From Hibiscus mutabilis (lineage: Eukaryota > Streptophyta > Magnoliopsida > Malvales > Malvaceae), in the NCBI GenBank assembly GCA_019671005.1, contig CM033725.1:34742678-34806677 (forward strand): a DNA stretch of 64,000 bases, written 5' to 3'. Below are positions 1-10,480 of the stretch, one piece after another. Below the pieces are notes generated by a model. The model saw only the letters and a list, made by a program, of their open reading frames with translations. It ran no database searches and was not told the origin of the DNA. Numbering within the stretch: the stretch's first letter is position 1; each line of letters opens with the position of its first letter. Made by a program: the position numbers and the translations under genes.

Positions 1-1598
1 ATCAAATAACATCCAACCATTAATACAATCTCACCATATATTTAATTCGAAATGTTTCAAAAAATATGTCATATTTAAGGAAAAAATATTTGCAAGCCGG
101 TGTAGGGCTAGACCAGCCTACAACGTGTGGGTGTGCCCCCAACTTGAACAAGTTCCAACAAGCTTTGATTTGCACCCTCGGCACCTACGCGCGAGGTAAA
201 ATTTCAACCCAAGTCATTTAATAATAAGCAAGTGGGTTAGTGCATACAAACACTTTTCATACTTGATATCATACCACTGTGGAATATGGGTTTTTCATTT
301 TTCTTGCACACAATTCACAAGTATCATACTTTGAGCATCAATTTCTCATTCATCACTCAACGATTTTGAGCATATGAGATGCCGTTGTAAAGATCTTGTG
401 GAGTAAAATATGTACATATAAATTCATCATTTGAATCTCCGTATATAGCCCTAAAAAATATGCCTCAAAATTTTTAATTTATCACAATTTTCCAACATTA
501 AATTATTTTAATAAATAAATAATTTTTTCCTTTATAGCAATCATACGATGAGATAGGTTGATTTTAGAGTCGGTAACAATATTATTTTTAAAACTGTAAT
601 AATAATGCATGTTTAAAAAGTGATTTTGTATTATTTATTTTAAAATTTAAGTATTTAGGACTATTGTTATAAAGTGATTCTAAGTAAATAAAATATATAT
701 TTTAAAAATATTTTTAAAAGTATAAATAAAGTAATAATATAAGTAAGGATAAATGAATAACAAAAATATTTGAAACGGGGTTATGTAGTGCAGTGAATGG
801 ACTTACATCGTCTTGTTATTTTCTAGGTCTAGAGATTTTTTTATATATAAATTTTATGTGTTTGTTATTTCTTTATCTGCGATCTATTGCCGCTATGTAA
901 TTGTTATGTTAGTTTAAATGTGTTCTAGTTTAAGAGCGTGTTTGGATATCGTAACGAAATTATTTGAAAATGTAATTATTAATAATTTTATTTATTTAGA
1001 CATGTTTGACTAGGAAAATGTTATATTTTAATTCATCATGTCATATTTAGTAGTACAAATTATAATTACAATTTGTCGCATGAAAAAAATCATAAAATAT
1101 TGTGGTATTTTCCATAAGGGTATTTCTCTCTCTAAGAACACCATGTGTTGGCCAAGGACGTCTATATACATTGTGGGAGGGGCAATTGCCTTTAAATTTT
1201 ATGGGTTAATTATATTTTAGACTCTAATAATTTTAAAATTATTGCAATTATGCTTTTTTTGCTTTCTTGTTCCTTCCAAAATTTCTATGGTTTATTAATT
1301 TTTTAGGACTCTGTAATCTAAAGTTAATAAAATTAAAATTTGACCCCTTATTTTTTAGTTTAATTACTTTTTAAGATCTTTAAATTTTAAAATCTATAAA
1401 ATTAAACCTAAATCTCTTAATTTTTATGATTTAATTATTTTTTATAATTTTATCCGTTTCAAAATTAATCGGTCTATTCTATCATAGTTTAATCATGACT
1501 CTTTCCCTAGTTTTGGCTATTGGGATGAGATTAAGATAATAGCCGAACAGATTTATTTATAGGAAGAGATAAAATAATCTAGAAGTACGTAAGAGTCT
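1..1598. other. AT-rich intergenic DNA, no gene seen
   Basis: This stretch is AT-rich with no open frame that resembles a known protein. A moderately GC-rich patch near 95-200 may be a repeat fragment, but I could not assign it. The phrase GAGCGTGTTTGGAT near 932 looks like a MITE end, but no matching inverted end was found downstream, so no element is called. Confidence 0.5.
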
Positions 1599-1604
1599 CT
1601 AACT

Positions 1605-1798
1605 TGTGGACTAAGCAGCCCAAAAATAAAAGATCCAAAGGCCCACTTTTATACAAATTGAGCAGCCCATTAAAATTAAAAACATTAGGGTTTACGGTTA
1701 CCCTAATATATAATGATCTTGCTTCGTCTCCTTTCTCTTCCTTACCTTGTCTTCTTCCCTTTTCTTCCATCTTTCTTCGACGAGGAGCCGGCGCAACC
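1605..1798 (+). promoter_or_regulatory. RPS9 core promoter with site II elements and telo box
   Basis: Upstream of the RPS9 start are three site II type motifs, AGCCCA at 1617-1622, GGCCCA at 1640-1645 and AGCCCA at 1664-1669 (reverse complements of TGGGCY), followed by a telo box TTAGGGTTT at 1685-1693 (reverse of AAACCCTAA) and a half copy ACCCTAA at about 1700. Site II plus telo box is the established promoter signature of plant ribosomal protein and other growth-linked genes, where TCP-type and Pur-alpha-type factors bind. A TATA-like ATATATAA lies just after, followed by a CT-rich leader (1725-1780) typical of plant translation-machinery transcripts. Confidence 0.75.
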
Positions 1799-3462
1799 AT
1801 GGTTCACGTCAGTTTCTACCGCAACTGTAAGATAACGCCCCTTCTCCCTTAACCCTCACTTTTTTAAACTTGACTTATTATGTCAACTTACTTAGTATTG
1901 TAGGATTGAAGTAGTTGTTCTTCCATTTCAATTATTTTTGGTTTCTTATAAATGGGCATCTGTGTTTAGATGTTATGATTCTTTTATCCTCATCTTTTGG
2001 TTAATAATGTAGCTGGGTTTATTTTGTTTAGTGTAGTATCGAATGTTAGAAATGATCTTAAAGCTTGAACTTTTATCTAATTTTAGTAATTTTTAGAACC
2101 TTTGATCTCTTTGTTTGTTGTTGTTTTACTTATGTTGAACACATGTCTGCAATTAAAGATTCCATCTTTGTTGCCTCGGGTTTGAATATTGGAAACGGCA
2201 GGATATAATTGGTTGATTAGTTATATGGTAACTTCGGATCCTAATTGTGAAATACTTGTCAGTATATTGGTGCCTGACTTCCTAAGTGATGGAGGTTGTT
2301 GTTTTGTTATTATTAAATTGATGTGTGGTTGTAGATGGTAAGACCTTTAAGAAGCCACGACGTCCGTATGAGAAGGAACGTTTGGATGCTGAGTTGAGGC
2401 TTGTAGGAGAGTATGGGCTCCGATGTAAGAGGGAGTTGTGGAGGGTTCAGTATGCTTTGAGTCGTATCCGTAATGCTGCTAGGGACCTTCTCACTCTTGA
2501 TGAGAAGAACCCTCGTCGTATTTTTGAAGGTGAAGCACTTCTTCGTAGGATGAACAGGTATGGGCTTTTGGATGAGAGTCAGAACAAGCTCGATTATGTC
2601 TTGGCTTTGACAGTTGAGAACTTCCTTGAGCGTCGCTTGCAAACACTTGTGTTCAAGTCTGGTATGGCCAAGTCAATTCACCATGCTCGTGTGTTGATCA
2701 GACAAAGGCATATCAGGTAGAGACTTGCCTTTCCTTATCTTATGAACTTGCACTTATATTTCTAAATGTATTTAAATGTCAAGATGATCCACCATGTCTG
2801 CCTGGTGTCTGTTGTACTGTTCCCTGAAGTAATGACAGTAGTTTTGAAAATGTCTGTTAGTTTTTCTAATCCTATGAGTTTTCTTCAATGTCCTAAACAT
2901 GGCTCTGGTTTAGAGAAGCTGTATGTATTCTTGATGTATACATGGAAAACATTCTTTCTCTGCAACCAGTTTTCTGTCAAATTTCTTATCTAATTTCTGG
3001 TATGCTGATGTGGTTTCTGATTTGCATGTTACATTAATTATTGCCTTATTTGCAAATTCCTATTTATGATTTTTGTTGAGCGGTTTGATATTTGTTAACC
3101 CTAGTTGTGTAACCGAGCCAAGTGCAAGCTTTTAGAAGCTTGAGTTGAGTTGAAATTTGGGGATTAAATCTTGGCCTGAGTTCCGATTGAGTTTTACTTT
3201 CATAGTTGAAGCTCAAGCAAGATGTTAAAAATACTCTGAATGTTGTATGCTGCTGATGTTTGCTATGAAACTTGATAGGGTTGGGAGGCAAGTTGTTAAC
3301 ATCCCATCCTTCATGGTGAGGGTTGACTCACAAAAGCATATTGATTTCTCTCTTACAAGTCCGTTTGGAGGTGGCCGACCCGGAAGAGTGAAGAGAAAGA
3401 ACCAGAGAGCAGCTTCGAAGAAGGCTGCTGGTGGTGATGGTGATGAAGAAGACGATGAGTAA
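1799..3462 (+). CDS. RPS9: 40S ribosomal protein S9 (eS/uS4 family), three exons
   Basis: Cytosolic small-subunit protein uS4, which binds 18S rRNA near the mRNA entry channel. Exons are 1799-1826, 2335-2716 and 3279-3462, giving 197 residues, the usual plant length. Exon 1 encodes MVHVSFYRN plus the first base of a Tyr codon and ends at GTAAG. Exon 2 restores Tyr after an AG acceptor and continues GKTFKKPRRPYEKERLDAEL; it carries the S4 core (ERRLQTLVFKSGMAKSIHHARVLIRQRHI). It ends at a GT donor that splits an Arg codon. Exon 3 finishes with VGRQVVNIPSF and the acidic tail GDEEDDE. All junctions keep frame and recover family residues, so the model is well supported. The promoter has site II and telo-box motifs. 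The gene appears intact; it could be one of several paralogues, as plants usually have two or three S9 genes. Confidence 0.96.
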
Positions 3463-4507
3463 ACTATAGGCAACTATCTATCACCACTAGGAACCCTTTA
3501 AAAGCCCTTCTGTTTGGAACTTACAATATCCCCCATTGTTATAGACATGGTTTTGAGTTTTGTTTCCTGAACTATGTTGTAGTGGATCGTGATATATGTT
3601 TTGCATTTACTATTGCTTTTTTTCTTGGATTTGAAGTTAATTAAGTGTGTTGCTTTAAGATTAAAAACCACTTTTTCTTGTGATTCATATTATCAAAACT
3701 ACATCATTCCGATTGATACTTGCATATTCAGGTAGCTATTGGAAGTGAGTTTTTTTGATGAATGAATCTGTTCTCTTTTGCTGATATTACCGAGGGAGTT
3801 CTCAGAGCTGAGGATTTAGATAAGTAAATTTAGCATCGATTAAGTTGCTATTCAGTTCATCAACAAGTGATCCAAGCCTCTCACTGGAAAGGTGAGCAGC
3901 ACCGTTCAACTTTTCTACGCAGGCAGATCCATTACTGCAAGCATACTTGCTCCATTATTGTACAGAATCTGGTATTAAATTTCGAGTTTGATCTCATACG
4001 ACTCTTGCCCCCAAACCTTATAAAAAACACACAAATATCAAATACTTAATAAAGTATTTGAATCCACACCATCCATTATCCTTCCTACTAATGTACCGTC
4101 TTTTAGATTGGGGTTGATATGTATCTCTCAAGGTAGGAAACGACTACGGGCCTTGAAAGCTGAAAAACTTGGAATTAATAAAGCCGGGCAGGCCAAACCT
4201 TGTCCCTCTTCTTTCCCGACCCACCTTCATGCATCCTTCACCTAACTTTGCTTCCCTATTTATATGACTAGGCCATCCATTTCATAATAAGATGCTATAG
4301 GTTATTGACTCTCAACTAAGCTTCACATAAATTAATATGCATACATATTTGTAAAGATAAGTCGGCCTCTCAATCATCTAGATGAACAACTAATCTTAGT
4401 GAAAAAAAAGAGCGTTGTTATTCGTTAAAAGACTCGAGTTTGAGTACTTTGTCCATATTGTGTGTACCAGTTTTCAAAGGGATAGAATTAAAAGGCTTAC
4501 ACGTTAG
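3463..4507. other. RPS9 3' flank and intergenic DNA
   Basis: This holds the probable 3' UTR of RPS9 and AT-rich spacer. No convincing coding region is present. A short tRNA-like phrase with GTTAAAAG followed by GAGTTTGAGTAC near 4420-4447 could be a decayed SINE head but is too weak to call. Confidence 0.5.
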
Positions 4508-5238
4508 AAAGGTGCGTAAACTATACCTTTTTTCAGTTTGGTGCTTAAACTTTGTTCCGGGCCAAATTGGTTTCTAACATTTTATTTCGTTACTTAAATA
4601 AAGTTTTTCTATTAACGGCTGTTAAAAAAATTTTGTCATCCAATCAGAACATGACACATGACATGTTTTTTTTTTATTTTTAATTGCTGAATTAGTTCAA
4701 AAATATTAACTTCTTTAAAATTTCAAAGTTTTAATTTCTTTCAATTAAACCCTCAAATCGTATCTTCCTCACCATCCGACATCCGTACAGGTTGGTGGTT
4801 CACTGTCCAAGCATCATATAGCTCATCGTTTGGCATCTTCCACTCTCTATCGTCAGTCGAAACCCATCAACCTCTTTTCTTTTCGTTGTTGGGTGTTCGT
4901 CGACGATTCATTCGTCGATTTTTTTTGACGATGGGATAATGGGATTTTCAGGCGTGAGAGTCCGACGAAAATAATGGTGGCCGGTGATCGAAGGGGTTTT
5001 TTAGGGATTTAAAGTTTTGGTTTTGGTTTTTTAAAAGAAATCAAAAAATTTTGGGTTTTTAAATAAAATTATAGATTTGTGGCCATCTATCATATTTTGA
5101 TTGGATAACGAAATTTTTTTAACAACTGTGATGGAAAAACCTGATTTGAGTAACGAAATGAAACGTTAGACACCAATCTCACTCGGAACAAAGCTTAGGC
5201 ACCAAATTAAAAAAAAAAGGTATAATTTCGACACCTTT
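4508..5238. mobile_element. TIR element of about 0.73 kb with long inverted ends (non-autonomous DNA transposon)
   Basis: The left end (about 4508-4660: AAAGGTGCGTAAACTATACC, then TTGGTGCTTAAACTTTGTTC) is repeated inverted at the right end (about 5090-5238, reading GGTGCCTAAGCTTTGTTCCG on the minus strand). The arms are about 150 bp and imperfect. They also share the CATTTCGTTACT and GTCATCCAATCA-like blocks. The middle is non-coding. Long degenerate inverted ends with no transposase suggest a MULE-like or foldback MITE. I could not find a clean target duplication. A related right-hand arm occurs near 25080-25215. Confidence 0.65.
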
Positions 5239-5558
5239 ATGACAGTTAAATAAAAACCATATGCTATCATATATCACACAAAAATATTAGTGATAACAAA
5301 GGGATAAAAGTATAGTAGCCATCATCATATCGTGGTGCTAAAAAAGTAAAATTGTATTGTAATATTCATAAAAGGAAGGGCTATAATTGCTATCTCCAAA
5401 ATGTATAATCCCCATTTATAGGAAAGTATACAAATTTCCTTTGCAAAGAGAAACATAATAAAGTATACAGCCATAGACACTGAAATTATATAATGGAAAT
5501 TCCTCTGTACAACAAGCAACTCAGAAACAAAGACCAACACAAAACGGGGAGGAGATTT

Positions 5559-6728
5559 TCATGTTTGTAACGAACTAATTCGGTAGCAGCAAATTGGACA
5601 TCGAATGAGCCCATTTTCATTACAATCCGGACATCTTCGAAATCCACATTCACCATCGTTTTCATTTTCATAATACACCTTACAACTCCCTGAACAAGTC
5701 TCACATGGCACAAATCTAATATCCCCAAAAGCTTCACAAGCTCCACCGTTGCCGCCACTATCACCGTCCACCGTTTCACAGCCTTGAACCGCCTTCTCTA
5801 GCTCGCCTTCTTCTTGCATTTGCCTTATTTCCTCAGCTCCACCAATGTACTTTCGCCCCACAAATACTCTCGGTAGTCCACCCTTAAACCCTTCTCCGAT
5901 TAGCTCCTTCAGCTCCTCCTTGAATTCCGAATGCATTGAAACATCTCGTTCATCAATACGAACTCCTAAGCTTCTGAGGATCACTCTAACATCACAACAA
6001 TCCTCGTATGTCTTTCGAACACCTCTTAAACTTGTAAAATAAACAACAACCTTATCCCATTTAAGCTTGCAATCCGAAACGACAACCCCATTAACTTTCT
6101 TCTCGAAATCTTGCTCTTTTTCGTCCTCTTGATGCCTGAGGAGAAGGGGGTTATCTTGGGGGATCTGTTCAAGCGATTTCCTAAAACTAGAAATAATCTC
6201 AGGATCAAAATCTGTAATCCCCAAATCATATTTCTTATCATCGGTTTCTTCAATTTGAAGCCAAGTAGACTTCGGAACATCAAAAGAGAAACTCCTGAAA
6301 TGACCTGGAGCTTGAAGGGGACTAATGTCTTCGAGCCCTGCCATCATTTCCCATGTATTGATTGTTTCGGGCTCTCCGGGAGGGTTCCGAATAGGCGTTT
6401 TGGGAAGAAGTTTTGGGATCTTATCTTCAATCATTTTGGACCATCTTTTGGCTTCAATCACTTCCATACCCAACCCTTTACTCCCTTCTTCAACCTGCTT
6501 CAAATCCCCATTGATTTTGGAGCTGTTCTCAAGGTTGCCGCCATTGTTGTGGTGGCTGTCTTCTAGCTTGAGAATGCCTAATGTTGTGGATGTTAACGCT
6601 AAGAAATGGTAGCTGTCGCCTTGGTGCTGAGCCGGATGATGGACGTGCACTGAATAGCTTCTTAGAACGGGTGAATAAGGAGGCCGGCAATGGCCGCATC
6701 GTTTTTGTTTGGAACTAGCACAACCCAT
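5559..6728 (-). CDS. Glutaredoxin-domain protein, MGCASS N-terminus, C-terminal CxxC cluster (At3g28850-like family)
   Basis: Single-exon gene of 389 residues. It starts MGCASSKQKRCGHC, a good N-myristoylation signal (Gly2) with nearby Cys for palmitoylation, suggesting membrane attachment. A family block HFLALTSTTLGILKLE follows near residue 42. A long acidic and proline-rich linker leads to a glutaredoxin fold at about 226-330 (VVVYFTSLRGVRKTYEDCCDV, then LPRVFVGRKYIGGAEEI). The usual CPYC active site is absent, as is typical of this plant subfamily, so classical disulfide reductase activity is doubtful. The end (about 340-382) has paired CxxC motifs (CETCSGSC, CPDC, CPICC) resembling a DnaJ-type zinc-binding region. 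The start is fixed by the conserved MGCASS. Function in plants is poorly defined; a redox or scaffold role is inference. Confidence 0.92.
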   Translation of the reverse strand: MGCASSKQKRCGHCRPPYSPVLRSYSVHVHHPAQHQGDSYHFLALTSTTLGILKLEDSHHNNGGNLENSSKINGDLKQVEEGSKGLGMEVIEAKRWSKMIEDKIPKLLPKTPIRNPPGEPETINTWEMMAGLEDISPLQAPGHFRSFSFDVPKSTWLQIEETDDKKYDLGITDFDPEIISSFRKSLEQIPQDNPLLLRHQEDEKEQDFEKKVNGVVVSDCKLKWDKVVVYFTSLRGVRKTYEDCCDVRVILRSLGVRIDERDVSMHSEFKEELKELIGEGFKGGLPRVFVGRKYIGGAEEIRQMQEEGELEKAVQGCETVDGDSGGNGGACEAFGDIRFVPCETCSGSCKVYYENENDGECGFRRCPDCNENGLIRCPICCYRISSLQT

Positions 6729-7309
6729 AACATAAAAAAAGCAGGGGAAAACAAAACAAAAAAGAAAAATATGGGAATTTTGGAATGTGGAATCTGTGAG
6801 GTTTTGCTGGAGATCATATCATACAAAATTGGGGGACTGAAATAAAGAAATGTTGATGATGGAACAAACAAAGCCAAAAAAAGAAAAGAAAAGAAAACAG
6901 AGTATCCCTAGGAAACTTCTCTTGCGGGAAAGATCTAATAAACAAACATGATTTTATTCATCATTTAGCAGAATTATCTAATAAAAAAAACTCTTATAGT
7001 TTACGAGGAAAAAGATAAAACTGACGATCCCTGGATGAGGGATTAGAGTAATCAAATGAAAAGAAGAATCGTATTGCATGGATTTCGGGATTTGGAATAG
7101 GAAAAAAAAGCTAAAACAGAGTGGGTTTTCTTTTTGCAGATATAATTGAGAAGAAAACAAGTGAAGAAGAATGGAAATAGAAAAGAAAGTCAAATTAAGA
7201 TAGTATATGAACTCAGGGAAATGAAAGACATAACACGTCTCACCACTAATTTGAATTGTTTGTATGTCTTTGAATTGTTTGTATGTCTTTAGAGAGAGAG
7301 AGGAATCAC
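6729..7309. other. Upstream region of the glutaredoxin-domain gene
   Basis: This is the probable 5' UTR and promoter of the minus-strand gene. It is purine-rich on the plus strand (AAAAGAAAAGAAAAC), hence CT-rich in the transcript. A short tandem duplication TTTGAATTGTTTGTATGTC occurs at about 7252-7290, just outside the MULE-like insertion that begins at 7318. No coding region was recognised. Confidence 0.5.
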
Positions 7310-7804
7310 TAGAATAAGGGTAAATTTCAATGGTGGTACCCGGAATTTTAGGGTACTTGTAATATGTTCATCAAACTTTTAAAACTTTTAACACGGTCAT
7401 TAAACTTTTAATTCGTTTTTGTAACATGCATGTTCGTCTTACTGTCTTTTCGGGGAGGCTGCCCCTCCCAACAATGTCGTCTCCAAGTTTTGAACTTTTA
7501 GTTCGTTTTTATTATGGTCATCATCATCATTTGCCGTTGAAAGAAGCTAATGTGACACATTAACTTTAAAAAATTGAAAATTTAATTCATTTTGATTACG
7601 TCATTGAACTTTTAATTCATTTTTCTTACGACCATTGACCTTTTAATTCGCTTCATGAAAAAATTAAGTAGGAAAATTTCAAGCTTAGTTCATGATCACT
7701 CTAATTTGCATACTCTACTTCCTTTGTCAAAGCATGTAATGGTTACAAGTTAGTTCTTAATTCCTTTTATCTTACAGCTTCATCATAATGTTTATCTTTT
7801 AAGA

Positions 7805-8036
7805 TCATAGAGGATCACAAGACATGGCTCAGTTCGGTAATTGAGATTGAACAGTAATCAAAATCAATGTCTTATTTTATATCGTTATAAGGATTGATGT
7901 TATTATGCTTGTGCAGAGGCCTGATAGCAAGTAAAATGGACAAGACTGCAAAAGCAATAGTGATTAGTCCCATCTTCTTGCTAGACACATATGGACATGT
8001 TCTTAATGGTGCAAGAGCCTATTATACTAATCGAAG
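7805..8036 (+). pseudogene. Possible captured gene fragment, two exon-like blocks
   Basis: Within the MULE-like element, a block after an AAG acceptor-like site near 7803 ends TCAGTTCG before GTAATTG (about 7837). A second block from 7918 follows a GTGCAG acceptor and ends at CGAAG/GTAATG near 8036. The second block is open for 39 codons and reads GLIASKMDKTAKAIVISPIF, then LLDTYGHVLNGARAYYTNR. The mix of charged and hydrophobic residues looks like real protein, but I do not recognise the family. No start or stop codon context is present. It may be a fragment copied from a host gene by the transposon, or chance. Confidence 0.35.
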
Positions 8037-8276
8037 GTAATGTTGTCTAGTTATTTTTTTACTTTTGGTTCAAAAACTATATATTTGTATCAACAGATGA
8101 AAAAATGGCTTTTCTTTTAACTCTACTTTTATGTTGTTAATATGTTACATTAGATCAAACATAGTAAATTATCTTTGTACTAATGTTTGACTAAAATATT
8201 CAAGGTACTTGTTGCAACCTGACTCCAATCTTGAGTGCAATAGCTTATAAGATATATAATCAGATCGGTGATATCG

Positions 8277-8436
8277 AATTTGTTAGGAAATCTCTTCAAT
8301 CATAGACTAAAGAGTATCCGTTTTGGAACTCATTTTGTGATTATCGGTGATATCGCAAAGTATATATAGATTTTTTTACATGAGTTCCAAAGCTGATACT
8401 CTTTAGTCTACGACTGAAGAGATTTCCTAACAAATT
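8277..8436. repeat. Foldback: 57-bp inverted arms with 46-bp loop
   Basis: Arm 8277-8333 (starting AATTTGTTAGGAAATCTCTT) is the inverted copy of 8380-8436 with only four mismatches and no gaps. The loop is 46 bases. Weaker pairing (ATCGGTGATATCG against CGACATCGTTGAT) extends the stem outward after a small bulge. A transcript would form a long hairpin like a young plant MIRNA or a siRNA precursor. It could equally be a short foldback MITE. Confidence 0.8.
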
Positions 8437-9294
8437 TTCTAAAAAATTCGACATCGTTGATGAAAATTTATCTTTTTTGTTTATGTTTTTTAACTTCTTC
8501 CTTACATTTTGTGATTATGTATAAAAATACAATACTTGATTATTTGTGATGTTGAGCAAAGTGATCACTCTTTAAATCGATATTACACAATATGGATCAA
8601 GTCAGGCCTGAATCATCAACGGTCGTGAGTTCTTCCCTCCAAGTTCTTTTGTAAACCCCAATCTTGATCAGGATCCAAAGCATTACATTATGGTTTCCCA
8701 AAGTCCGAACCAACAAATTTCCATCTTAAACCATAGATTTATCCAACATTTAAAATATTAAACCATTCATAATTTCATGTACTTAAATAACAATATAAAT
8801 CGGTTTACAAAATAGGAGCTCAAAGTTTAAGACACTGTATATCAAAATAATAATTCAAATATAGTTTACAAACTCAACATCTGTAAGGTCTTATGAATAC
8901 ATAAGCCCAAGACTAAATACTAAGTATTGTACTATGAAGCGATACAGTGTTGGGAAATCCCTCCACGATGTGCTCCTCGATCATGGTCAACCTACTAACC
9001 TGCGAATGGAAACAACAATTTCGAATGTTGAGCTTACAAAGCTCAATGGTACATTTCTATTTTACCATAATCCTTAATTATCGTAAAATAAGCACTACAA
9101 ATAAATATAGTCTAGAGAGCATAGATATGGCTCCTATAGTTATGAGTTATCATCTAGTCTACACAAGCTAGAGTTCTAAGATCACCTATCTCAAAGCATC
9201 CTTAATTCTACAAGAAGTTTTACATGTTCCGAAATGTTTCTCAATAATCGAGATCACTTAGCCCATCTAGGTTAATACATCCACAAGCTATCAT

Positions 9295-9745
9295 AGCCAA
9301 CGAAGTCCTACTTTACCTGTGCTCACATAGCCGTAGGGTTACCCATGCTCACATAGCCGTCGACTTGAATGGACCGTATCGGACACCATAGCCACGAATA
9401 CATTCAGAACGTACTTGGATCACATTAGCCACAAGTAGTTTTTACCTAAGGTCACCAAGCCATCAGGATAACTCGAGCTCACATAGCCATCGAGTTACTT
9501 GTGCTCACATAGATGTCGGGTTAGTTACCATACCTGAATCACCATAGCCATAGATATACCAATTGTACACAGATCACATAGACCGTGAGTACGTCGAAGG
9601 TTACTTGTTCACATAGCCTGAAGTACACATCCCCTTGTCCATGCTCGGATCACCATAGCCGTGAGTATGTTTAACAGTACCCAGATCACGTAGCCCTTGA
9701 GTACGTCGGATGTACTTGCTCACATAGCTCTAAGTACACATCCCA
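9295..9745. repeat. Degenerate tandem array with a CA(C)ATAGCC core
   Basis: About a dozen copies of CTCACATAGCC or CACCATAGCC occur at irregular spacing of roughly 25-50 bases (for example CTCACATAGCCGT near 9323 and 9350). They alternate with GAGTACGT and GTACTTG words. The array sits inside the nested LTR. A single relative (GATGCTATGTTACCCGAGCC) is present in the opposite-orientation copy near 21510. No coding potential is seen. Confidence 0.65.
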
Positions 9746-10099
9746 TTATATAAGTATCGTAGTACTAACTCTAGGACATCTATATTCCTATGCAACTATC
9801 ATAAAAAAAATGATAAATGCTCCCCGAGCATTAATACACCCCATAAAGAGACAGGTTGCTCCAAGCCAAGCTATCAAGAAAATGCCCTTAAAGCATGACA
9901 CTAACCAACACGATTCATCTCTCGATTTATCATTACAAAGCCTATGGTATGTTATGGTAAGAAATCATCATTATGAACGTACAAGATTGGAAACTTGTTT
10001 ATTAGATTAATTATGCCATGGGGTGTCATATGCAAGGTGCTAGACCATCAACTACAATTTTCTTAGCTCTCTGGCTCAAAATCAATACTTTTTGGGCAG

Positions 10100-10480
10100 A
10101 TTACCCAAAGAGTACCGATACTGGATCTCGAGTACCAATATGGTACCCTTGGGTACTGGTACTCCCAAATGCGTACCGATACTTGATTTCTTTACTAGAA
10201 TCCTTGAAGGTCACCCAGTATTGGTACTCTAGCTCGAGCATTGGTACAGTACCTCGAGTACCGATACACCCCCTGCATACTGATACGGTTTTTGCTCGCT
10301 AGAATTCAGACCAACGCTTAAGTACTGATATGGGTTGACCAGTATCGATACAGCTTGAATAGCATACTGGTACGTATTGAAGTCCACACCGGTACTCCCT
10401 TAACAAAATCATCCTTGTTGTTCATCTCAAACAATAGGTACCGATAAGGGCACCCTGTGTACCGATATCGAAGCCTAGAA
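10100..10480. repeat. Cluster of quasi-palindromic GTACCGATAC / GGTATC words
   Basis: This 380-bp stretch carries many variants of GTACCGATAC, GGTACC and TATCGATAC (for example GAGTACCGATACTGG near 10113, GTATCGATACAGC near 10343 and GTACCGATATCG near 10462). The word is close to self-complementary. Similar clusters lie at 16570-16920, 19785-20095 and 20940-21210. Confidence 0.7.

Noticed and set aside
920..1250. A MITE beginning GAGCGTGTTTGGATA
   Set aside because: No inverted partner end or target duplication could be found.
3247..3291. A start codon inside the last RPS9 intron giving a separate small protein
   Set aside because: The frame continues straight into RPS9 exon 3; the acceptor at 3278 and conserved junction residues explain it fully.
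6111..6612. Plus-strand open frames of 95-151 codons across the glutaredoxin-domain gene
   Set aside because: They are antisense shadows of the minus-strand gene with leucine/serine-biased composition and no family resemblance.
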